A DNA stretch of 64,000 bases from Mesotoga sp. Brook.08.105.5.1 (GTDB lineage Bacteria > Thermotogota > Thermotogae > Petrotogales > Kosmotogaceae): positions 27,335 to 91,334 of the forward strand of contig NZ_AYTW01000041.1 of the NCBI RefSeq assembly GCF_002752635.1, given 5' to 3'. A program made the translations under genes and the position numbers. The notes under the pieces are model-generated. The model had not been told where the DNA came from, did not search any database, and saw nothing but the letters and a program-made list of their open reading frames with translations. How positions within the stretch are numbered: position 1 is the first letter of the stretch; the number at the start of each line of letters is the position of its first letter. Positions 48,049 through 54,782 of the stretch are shown piece by piece.

Positions 48049-49715
48049 ATAATCCCCTCCTCTTTGAGCGTCTTCTCTATCCAGTTTGCGCTGATCGGAC
48101 GGCCGTCGTATCTACCTATGTGCTCAATAGGGAGACCGGTCTTCGACCTCAGTAAACTGGCAAACTGCCCCGTGAAGTTCCCTTCGACGGAAACAAGTCT
48201 CTTCCCTTCCAGTTCTTCCTTAATCTCGGGATCGATTGGAAAGACTTCGGTGTAGTGGACGTAACCAATATCCTTTCTGCCAACAGTAAACTCGTCGATA
48301 GCTCCCCAGCTGTCGCCCCAACTTATTAGAATCAAGGGGGCATCGAGATTGAACTTGGCGGGAGCGGCAAGTTCACCGAGCAGAGTATCAATCTTTCTCA
48401 TTCTCTTCTCGACCATCTTCTTCCTTATATTGAGGTCCTCGGTTATGAATCCATATTCATCATGTTCATCGGAGTCTACCCTAACCAAAGCCTTACCTCC
48501 GGGGACTGCTCTTGGAGAGATGCCGTCATCGGTAATCTCAAATCTTCGGTATCCTTCGTCTCCTTCAACAATGAACCTCTCGAGCAACTCGTCTTTGTGT
48601 ATAGGTGCTTCTACGGTTGCCGAGGAGTCTACGAGCGATTCGGTTAGTAGAATGATCGCAGGAATCTGATATTTGTCGGCAATGAAGAACGCCTTTTCAG
48701 TTAACTCGAAGGCGTCTTTGGGGGTTCTTGGTGCGACAACGTACTTCGGAAATTCTCCATGTCCGGCGTTTACGACAAAGAGGAGGTCTTCTTGAGCCGT
48801 CCTCGTCGGCAGACCAGTTGCCGGAGCTGGACGCTGAGCATCGACTATAACCAGAGGAGTCTCAGTCATCGCGGCAAGTGAGACACCTTCTTGCATGAGC
48901 GCAAAACCGCCTCCTGAAGTCGTGACAAGAGAACGAGCCCCCGCGAATGCGCCACCGATAACCATATTCACTGCAGCAATCTCATCTTCGGCTTGTTCAA
49001 CAACAATTCCGTGCTTCTCAGCGTTTGCGGCAAGGAATGTCATGACTCCCGTTCCTGGTGTCATGGGATATGCAGCGAGGAATCTGCAGCCGGCAGCTAT
49101 CGCTCCCAAACCTGTGCCTTCAGTTCCGTTCATCAGAAAGTAGTCGTGCTTCTGGACGTCAAAATCGGGTACCTCTATCGACAGAGGAAGATCGTAACCT
49201 TTCTTCAACGCTTCGAGATTTGGTTTGATTACCTCTTCCTTTCCGGAGAAGACCTCTTCGATGAGTCGAGAAGAAATCTCCTTTTTTACTTTGAATAGGC
49301 TGAGGATAGCACCCAGCGCAACAACATTCTGAGCTCTTGGTTCCCCGGCCTCTTTGGCGATCGATTTGAAGGGAAAGTCTTTCACATTGAGCCTGAAATC
49401 GACATCCTCCTGTGTTACACGATCTGAGTCGGAATCGAACACAAGAGTTGTCCCATCGTGGAAGTACTCGAGCTGTGAAAGCGTAGTATTCTTGCTAAGA
49501 GAAACTACTAGATCGAACTCCTGCCGCATCGAGTGAAGAGGAGACTCTGAGATCCGAATTCTGTAGACGTACTCTCCGCCCCTTATTCTTGAGTGGTAAC
49601 TTTTGTCTGTGAAGATGCAGTAGCCATTTCTGAAGAGACTTAGTGCAAGCATATCGCCAATTGTATTCAACCCCTGCCCGGCTTCGCCGGAAAGGGCTAT
49701 CACATAATCTTTCAC
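48045..49715 (-). CDS. korA: 2-oxoacid:ferredoxin oxidoreductase gamma-alpha subunit
   Basis: A 556-residue fusion. Residues 1-180 are the gamma domain (ALSGEAGQGLNTIGDMLALSLFRNGY, SRIRGGEYVYRIR). From about 200 the alpha domain begins with AYPMTPGTGV, followed by VVEQAEDEIAAVNMVIGGAFAGARSLVTTSGGGFALMQE. It forms the catalytic unit with KorB. GTG start at 49715 behind GGGGGTG, just downstream of the rubredoxin terminator, so kor expression may depend on read-through or on a promoter not recognised here. Confidence 0.9.
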   Translation of the reverse strand: MKDYVIALSGEAGQGLNTIGDMLALSLFRNGYCIFTDKSYHSRIRGGEYVYRIRISESPLHSMRQEFDLVVSLSKNTTLSQLEYFHDGTTLVFDSDSDRVTQEDVDFRLNVKDFPFKSIAKEAGEPRAQNVVALGAILSLFKVKKEISSRLIEEVFSGKEEVIKPNLEALKKGYDLPLSIEVPDFDVQKHDYFLMNGTEGTGLGAIAAGCRFLAAYPMTPGTGVMTFLAANAEKHGIVVEQAEDEIAAVNMVIGGAFAGARSLVTTSGGGFALMQEGVSLAAMTETPLVIVDAQRPAPATGLPTRTAQEDLLFVVNAGHGEFPKYVVAPRTPKDAFELTEKAFFIADKYQIPAIILLTESLVDSSATVEAPIHKDELLERFIVEGDEGYRRFEITDDGISPRAVPGGKALVRVDSDEHDEYGFITEDLNIRKKMVEKRMRKIDTLLGELAAPAKFNLDAPLILISWGDSWGAIDEFTVGRKDIGYVHYTEVFPIDPEIKEELEGKRLVSVEGNFTGQFASLLRSKTGLPIEHIGRYDGRPISANWIEKTLKEEGII

Positions 49716-49734
49716 AATAACACCCCCGTTGAGG

Positions 49735-49762
49735 TAAAGAAAAGCGGGAGTGATTCTCCCGC
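49735..49762 (-). terminator. Rho-independent terminator after rubredoxin
   Basis: A 7-bp perfect stem GCGGGAG / CTCCCGC with a 5-nt loop; in minus-strand sense it is followed by TTTTCTTT. It starts 6 bp after the rubredoxin stop and separates SOR-rubredoxin from the kor genes. Confidence 0.85.
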
Positions 49763-49768
49763 CTCATC

Positions 49769-49927
49769 TCAGTCGACTGGTTCGAAGTCGTCTTTGCTAG
49801 CTCCGCAAAGCGGACAAACCCAATCCTCTGGAACATCCTCAAAAGTGGTCCCGGGATCTACGCCGTTATCGGGGTCTCCAATTTCGGGATCGTAAATATA
49901 ACCGCAGATAGTGCATCTGTACTTCAT
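49769..49927 (-). CDS. rubredoxin
   Basis: A 52-residue rubredoxin read directly from the sequence. The iron-binding cysteine pairs are C5-TI-C8-GY and C38-PL-C41-GA, with the usual [16 protein letters not shown] loop. AAGGAGG lies ahead of the ATG. It is encoded 17 bp downstream of superoxide reductase and is the expected electron donor to it. Confidence 0.96.
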   Translation of the reverse strand: MKYRCTICGYIYDPEIGDPDNGVDPGTTFEDVPEDWVCPLCGASKDDFEPVD

Positions 49928-49944
49928 CGTGCCAACCTCCTTAA

Positions 49945-50298
49945 TCAGAAATCAACTCTCTTACTGCTCTCCCAGAGACCATGTATATTGCAGTAAGAGG
50001 TGGCGATTAGAGAACCTGACTTCTCCAGTTTCACATTGAAAACTGCCTTAGGCTGTGTTGTTACAGGAGTGAACTCGACGTGACCCAGATGAATCAGAAA
50101 CTGGCCATCATCATAGATTGCGTACAGATCGAACCATTTGATGTGATGCTCGATAGTGTTTGGGTGAGAAATCTCTTTGCCCACCGTGATCTCTACATTG
50201 AAGGCTTCACCCGGCTTAATAGCTTCAGGGATGTCAATAACCGGCACGTGTTTTTCGCTTTTCCAGTCGGCGCTTTTAACATACTCACCAATTTGCAT
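49945..50298 (-). CDS. sor: superoxide reductase (neelaredoxin, class II desulfoferrodoxin)
   Basis: A 117-residue single-domain superoxide reductase without the N-terminal desulforedoxin domain. Iron ligands are all visible: His17 (EKHVP), His45 (ISHPN), His51 (EHHIKW), Cys103 and His106 (SYCNIHGLW); Glu15/Lys16 match the catalytic EKHVP loop. It reduces superoxide to peroxide using rubredoxin, typical of anaerobes. The ATG at 50298 follows GAGGAGGGG. It forms a two-gene unit with rubredoxin. Confidence 0.95.
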   Translation of the reverse strand: MQIGEYVKSADWKSEKHVPVIDIPEAIKPGEAFNVEITVGKEISHPNTIEHHIKWFDLYAIYDDGQFLIHLGHVEFTPVTTQPKAVFNVKLEKSGSLIATSYCNIHGLWESSKRVDF

Positions 50299-50388
50299 TT
50301 TATCCCCTCCTCGCATGATAATCTATATAAGGAATCGATAGCAATCATTGCAGAACTGCTCTATACAACAACTATAGAAATCACAGCA

Positions 50389-50394
50389 ATTATA
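50389..50394 (-). promoter_or_regulatory. -10 element of the SOR-rubredoxin unit
   Basis: Minus-strand TATAAT preceded by GTGATATGG; a TAGACT at about 19 bp could be the -35. It implies a leader of about 85 nt before the SOR start, in which I see no riboswitch fold. Confidence 0.5.
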
Positions 50395-50468
50395 CCATAT
50401 CACTAAGAACGGAAGTCTATTTTGAATGCTTACAAATTCCGTCGGAACAAGGAACCAAAGTATGAAAG

Positions 50469-50514
50469 TCTATCAGTGCATATTCGCTGAATATTCTTCG
50501 TCCCCTCTGATAGA
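50469..50514 (+). promoter_or_regulatory. possible operator-overlapped promoter of the M24-like gene
   Basis: TAGAAT at 50511-50516 is a candidate -10 with CTGAAT at 18 bp upstream as a weak -35. An 8-bp inverted repeat TCTATCAG (50469-50476) and CTGATAGA (50507-50514) overlaps the -10 and flanks a palindrome GAATATTC (50489-50496). This could be a repressor site. Confidence 0.4.
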
Positions 50515-50544
50515 ATAGGTTTAAAGTGAGCTGGAGGGGTGTGT

Positions 50545-51639
50545 TTGACTAGACACGAAGTTGTCAGAGAATACATCGGGGAAGCTTCCGTAGAAGCAGT
50601 CCTCTTGACAAGAAACTCGAATATTCAGTGGTTCTTCAAAGGCGAGGTCGATCCGAGAATAGACACCTCATCTGACTTCGGAGCCTTCTGGCTTTTAGTC
50701 ACGGAATCGATGGTAGTTGCACTTAGTCCAAGTTACGATGCTGAAAGAATCAAGGACGAGATTCTTCCGGCGGGGATTGAGATACTTGCTATCGACGAAT
50801 ATAAAAACTACAGGGAGACAATAAGCAAAATATGTGAAAAGTTCAGAAAGACTGCAGTAGATTGCGAACTTTTCCTCTCCTGTTCAAACTATGTTCCTTT
50901 GGACAAATCCTTCTATGAGAAAATGCAGATTCTCGACGATCGAGAGATATTGCGTCTGAGAGTAGTTGGAAAACTTACTGAGAATATCTTGTGCGAGTTT
51001 GCACCTGAACTGCAGCCCGGTATGGCGGAGCTGGAAATCGAAAAAGTATTGAGGGCTATCTTCATCGAGTCAGGACTTGAAGCTCCAACTCTGTGCGTAG
51101 CTTCCGATGAGAGAATTGCAAAGTCTCCTTATCCGGTTTCAACAGCAAAAAAGATAGACCGCTATTTGATGCTCAGGGCGACAATAAGGAAGCAAGGACT
51201 TTCCGTTTCTCTCAGCAGATACTTCCACTTTGGAGCCGTGCCTCACTCAATTGAAGAGAAGCACGAGAGAGCCTCCGGCGTTGCCGCCAAGGCTGCTGTT
51301 GCGATAATGAGGGCAAAGAGCATGGGCGAAGTATACGAAGAGATTAGAAACGCATATATTGCTCTTAATGCGGTAGATGAGATAACATACTTCAGCCCCG
51401 GGGGAAGCATAGGTTACATTCAGAAAAGATTTTCATTTGCTCCGAACTCATCTATTGAGATGAGATCTCCTGCCAGCTATGTCCTTTGTCCAAGGATAGG
51501 CGGTCTGTTCAGTGAAGACACCGTACTTCTTAATCCTGACGGCACGGCCGAGTTTGTAACACTCGGAGAAGACTTCCCGAAGGTAAAAGTCAGGTTCGAA
51601 AGCTTCCGGGTTCATAGACCGTGGGTAATGATCATATAA
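50545..51639 (+). CDS. M24 pita-bread-fold protein lacking metal ligands
   Basis: About 364 residues with the two-domain layout of aminopeptidase P/creatinase: an N-terminal domain (about 1-130) and an M24-like domain (MAELEIEKVLRAIFIESGLEAPTLCVASDE onward). Aligned by eye to the family, the two Asp ligands are replaced (LMLRATIRKQGLSVSLSRYF), the HGxG His is Ser (SPGGSIGYIQ), and the EPG Glu is Cys (VLCPRIG); only the last Glu (FSEDTVLL) remains. It is therefore probably not a metalloprotease and may bind a peptide or small amine. TTG 50545 is taken as start behind AGGGGTG. No partner gene is near; the next 1.6 kb is repeats. Confidence 0.75.
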   Translation: MTRHEVVREYIGEASVEAVLLTRNSNIQWFFKGEVDPRIDTSSDFGAFWLLVTESMVVALSPSYDAERIKDEILPAGIEILAIDEYKNYRETISKICEKFRKTAVDCELFLSCSNYVPLDKSFYEKMQILDDREILRLRVVGKLTENILCEFAPELQPGMAELEIEKVLRAIFIESGLEAPTLCVASDERIAKSPYPVSTAKKIDRYLMLRATIRKQGLSVSLSRYFHFGAVPHSIEEKHERASGVAAKAAVAIMRAKSMGEVYEEIRNAYIALNAVDEITYFSPGGSIGYIQKRFSFAPNSSIEMRSPASYVLCPRIGGLFSEDTVLLNPDGTAEFVTLGEDFPKVKVRFESFRVHRPWVMII

Positions 51640-51781
51640 TTCATCGCATGAGTCAACCTATCCCCAAACCCTCTGTGTAAGATCGCTCGCCAAAGAAGCT
51701 TATGAGCTGGAAGAACCGCTTTTCGCTTTTAAGAGCCGTCCTCCGAGAAGACCGAGACCGCTGAACGCTTAAAAGCGGTGA

Positions 51782-51992
51782 ACCCGCTGAACGCTGTTCA
51801 AAACAACGTTGTCCGTCAACGGTCCGCCGTTTTCCGACCAAGAAGAGCATTTCAAGAGACTTATAGAGTTTATTGGCTCTTGTTCTTATAACTCACAACT
51901 TGCATCTTGGAACTTGCAACTGTTTCAAAGATCGAGATCCTGGCCTGAACATTGCCAGGATGACCTGAAGCAAGAAAGGACAGTCATCCCGT
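51782..51992. repeat. 211-bp direct repeat, copy 1
   Basis: Nearly identical to 52094-52304 (about three mismatches seen). Contains hairpins ATCCTGGC/GCCAGGAT (51937-51961) and, running just past its end, ATCCCGTG/CACGGGAT (51986-52010), separated by a 24-nt linker. Confidence 0.85.
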
Positions 51993-52093
51993 GATGCACC
52001 TGCACGGGATCTCGCCCTGAAGATCCGCTATACGCTTAAAAACGGTGAACCCGCTGAACGCTGTGAAGAGCCGCTATACGCTTAAGATCAAGG

Positions 52094-52304
52094 ACCCGCT
52101 GAATGCTGTTCAAAACAACGTTGTCCGTCAACGGTCCGCCGTCCTCCGACCAAGAAGAGCATTTCAAGAGACTTATAGAGTTTATTGGCTCTTGTTCTTA
52201 TAACTCACAACTTGCATCTTGGAACTTGCAACTGTTTCAAAGATCGAGATCCTGGCCTGAACATTGCCAGGATGACCTGAAGCAAGAAAGGACAGTCATC
52301 CCGT
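52094..52304. repeat. 211-bp direct repeat, copy 2
   Basis: Second copy, 312 bp downstream. Its final hairpin (ATCCCGT 52298-52304 with ACGGGAT 52343-52349) carries an extra hairpin CCCTGA/TCAGGG (52313-52335) nested in the loop, absent in copy 1. Confidence 0.85.
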
Positions 52305-52640
52305 AGAGCCTGCCCTGATGTGCACCTGTTCAGGGTACCTGCACGGGATCTCGCCCTGAAGATCCGCTATACGCTTAAAAACAACGTTGTCCGTCAACGG
52401 TCTGCCGTCCTCCGAGAAGACCAAGACCGCTGAACGCTTAAAAGCGGTGAACCCGCTGAACGCTGTGAAGAGCCGCTATACGCTTAAGATCAAGGACCCG
52501 CTGAACGCTGTTCAAAACAACGTTGTCCGTCAACGGTCCGCCGTCCTCCGAGAAGACCGAGACCGCTGAACGCTGTGAAGAGCCGCTATACGCTTAAGAT
52601 CAAGGACCCGCTGAACGCTGTTTAGAGCCGACTTTGTTGA

Positions 52641-52990
52641 AAGCAAACCCGAGAACCTTTTTCTTAAGGAAAGAGCACTGTCGAGACGTTCGCTGCGCTC
52701 ACGAGAAGGCGAGAACTCCCTCTCTCCTGTTTCTCGTACTCTCTCCTCCTCTTGTGCTCTCCATGCTCTTCTTTGAAACAGACACCCTCCGCCACTTCGT
52801 GACCCTACTCCCTCAAGGGAGGACTTAAGATCATCATCCAAAGAGCTTGATAGGTCTTGAAGCTCTGCTCGGAGAACGGTGAACCGATAACGGATAACCT
52901 TTCTTATTCAACTTGCATCATGGAACTTGCAACTGATGCGTTTCTCGGAGGACGGTGGACCGTTGACGGTTGACCTGAGAGGCCTGCTGC
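52641..52990. repeat. repeat cluster 2, transition zone with shared module
   Basis: No gene. The module TCGAGACGTTCGCTGCGCTC (52681-52700), found again at 63771 and inverted at about 23670 and 23971, lies here. From 52861 the orientation of repeats changes: CAACTTGCATCATGGAAC followed by GATGCGTTTCTCGGAGGACGG matches the end of cluster 1 copies A and B in the same direction. Hairpins ACGG-TGAA-CCG and ACGG-TGGA-CCGT are present. Confidence 0.7.
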
Positions 52991-53190
52991 GAAGCGTCAT
53001 CACTTCCCCGGACGTTTCTCCGGGCATCACTTCCTCGCGCTAGCGAGCCTCACTTCCGGCGATGCTCTTCGCCGCATCACTTCCCCGGATGTTCTTTCGG
53101 GCCTCGCCTCCTGCCGAAGGCAGCAATGCGACCCGGTGTGATCTTCGCCAGCCTTGTGTGCGTCGATGTTCCTCGGCGCCTTGCATCCCT
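52991..53190. repeat. repeat cluster 2: hairpin-linker array
   Basis: Seven small hairpins alternate with about 10-nt linkers. Linkers: CATCACTTCC (52998, 53025), CCTCACTTCC (53048), GCATCACTTCC (53074), CCTCGCCTCC (53102), CAATGCGACC (53124), CCTTGTGT and CCTTGCATCC. Hairpins: CCCGGA/TCCGGG, CTCGC/GCGAG, GGCGA/TCGCC, CCCGGA/TTCGGG, CTGCC/GGCAG, GGTG/CGCC, GTCGA/TCGGC. The remaining 53191-53306 before the MFS gene shows nothing definite. Confidence 0.8.
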
Positions 53191-53306
53191 TTACTATCTG
53201 TGTACAGAAAATGAAACGAAAGAGTTTGGGATAGTGCCACATACGCGGTGCTTTCAATGATAAACTCTCAAGTGAATCAGCTGATTTTGATCTGGCGGGA
53301 GAGTCA

Positions 53307-54782
53307 ATGGACGACTACCTGGGTTATAACAAACCGGAATACAGAAGAACTAGAAGACGTGCGATCTTCGAGGGGTCGTTCTTCAACATGGCCTTTCTGG
53401 TTACTCAAGGCTTCATAGTAACCGGTCTAGCTCTTGAATACGGCGCTTCTGAGATGCTAATCGCCATAATTGGAGTTCTCCCTACGCTTGCTCAACTAGT
53501 TCAGCTGCTTGCGCCATTCGTGATGAAGTTTTTCAAGGACAGGAAAAAGGCGATGCTTTTCAGCGCACTTATCGGGAGGATACCACTTGCCTTTATTCCC
53601 GTTACACTTGCCCTGGGGATCAAATCGCAATCGCTGCTGCTGATTCTCCTTTCTTCAGTTGCGTTTGGTAACTCTCTTGTGGGCACTTTCTGGGCTTCGA
53701 TAATGGGAGACGTCATCGATCCCGAAAAGACAGGCAAATATTTTGGTAGACGTAATCTGATTCTCTCTCTGGGCACAATGCTTATCACTCCATTGTACTC
53801 GTTTATACTGGATCGTTATACGGGTTCTTTGGGATTTGTCATTGTAACTTCTATGGCAAGTGTATTTGCAGTAATAACGATTGTTCTTCTCAAGAGCCAC
53901 TATGCTCCTCCAGTGAAGACGTTTGGCCAGGGAAGAGTATTCAAGGAAGTTTTTGCCAATCTCAGATTCAGGCAGTACTTGAAGTTCGCTGTAGTATGGA
54001 ATTTTGCAATTACTATCTCCGGACCTTTCTACGCCTACCACCAGCTTGTGAACCTCGAGATCAGCTACTCGTATCTGAGTGTTATGAGTATAGTCGCCTC
54101 ACTTGCCTCCATGATGATGTACGTTGTTTGGGGCAAGATATCCGACCAGATAGGACACCAGTCGGTTGCGGAGTTTGGAGTACTTGGAGCAACGATTCTC
54201 GCTCTTATGTGGATTTTTGTCACCCCTCAGACGGCTGCTATACTAATACCTGTCGATGCCGTAGTAACGGGAGTTGTTTGGAGTGCAATTAACCTGTGTG
54301 TCTTCACCATGATGATGGGGATGATCAGGGGTCACTCGGTGGAATCCTATGTGGCCGTTCAGGCATTCTTGAATGGTCTGGGTGCTTTGGCCGGCTCTCT
54401 CCTAGGAGGTTTTGTCGCTTCGTACTTGAAGGGAAAGAGTATGACGATACTGGGAGTAGACTTCTACGGCATTCAGGTGATCTTCCTGCTGGGCTCCTTC
54501 TTCAGGTTCATGGCGTTTCTTCTTCTCAAGAGAGTGCAGACGACAAAGATTAAGACTGTACCTCAGGTCTTCTTCAACGTCATGTCTACTGTGGGAAGAA
54601 GAATGGCTACGAGACCGTATGAATTCCCCATGCTTCAACTCAGGCCTAAAAAGAGAAGACCTGAGGACGAGCCTTTGAAGCTCGACCTGCCTGCCTCTCT
54701 GGAGGATACAAGCGACATCGAAGAGAACACTTCCGAAGAACCCAAAGACGGCGCTGACCAGGAAAAGAGATCAGACTCCTAA
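53307..54782 (+). CDS. MFS transporter
   Basis: A 491-residue major facilitator superfamily protein with 12 predicted helices between residues 20 and 430. The loop after helix 2 (KFFKDRKKAM) and the loop after helix 8 (GKISDQIGHQS) correspond to the MFS A-motifs. The C-terminal 65 residues are hydrophilic and acidic (Glu/Asp/Pro-rich), likely cytoplasmic. GGCGGGAG precedes the ATG. Substrate unknown. It converges on the ABC exporter genes with a 4-bp overlap of stops. Confidence 0.88.
   Translation: MDDYLGYNKPEYRRTRRRAIFEGSFFNMAFLVTQGFIVTGLALEYGASEMLIAIIGVLPTLAQLVQLLAPFVMKFFKDRKKAMLFSALIGRIPLAFIPVTLALGIKSQSLLLILLSSVAFGNSLVGTFWASIMGDVIDPEKTGKYFGRRNLILSLGTMLITPLYSFILDRYTGSLGFVIVTSMASVFAVITIVLLKSHYAPPVKTFGQGRVFKEVFANLRFRQYLKFAVVWNFAITISGPFYAYHQLVNLEISYSYLSVMSIVASLASMMMYVVWGKISDQIGHQSVAEFGVLGATILALMWIFVTPQTAAILIPVDAVVTGVVWSAINLCVFTMMMGMIRGHSVESYVAVQAFLNGLGALAGSLLGGFVASYLKGKSMTILGVDFYGIQVIFLLGSFFRFMAFLLLKRVQTTKIKTVPQVFFNVMSTVGRRMATRPYEFPMLQLRPKKRRPEDEPLKLDLPASLEDTSDIEENTSEEPKDGADQEKRSDS

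Larger units (their letters stand above)
51655..52640. repeat. repeat cluster 2: mosaic of CCGCT..CGCT cores
   Basis: About 14 copies of a 12-bp core CCGCTNNACGCT in one orientation, ending alternately in TTA or TG and joined by a small set of linkers: TTAAGATCAAGGACC between a TTA-type and a TG-type core, GAAGAG between a TG-type and a TTA-type core, or a longer linker with ACAACGTTGTCCGTCAACGG and a hairpin ACGG-4nt-CCGT. Protein-like frames here have no ribosome binding sites and merely reflect the repeats. Confidence 0.8.

Noticed and set aside
47500..48255. 251-residue plus-strand frame
   Set aside because: Antisense to korB and the end of korA, which overlap by ATGA and carry all family motifs.
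51809..52306. Two near-identical 60-67-residue open frames (51809-51994 and 52103-52306)
   Set aside because: They lie inside the 211-bp direct repeats, lack ribosome binding sites, have no protein-like composition and their identity comes from the DNA repeat.
51655..53190. Possible CRISPR array
   Set aside because: Core spacing is irregular, the stretches between cores are themselves repeated, and no cas gene is in the window.
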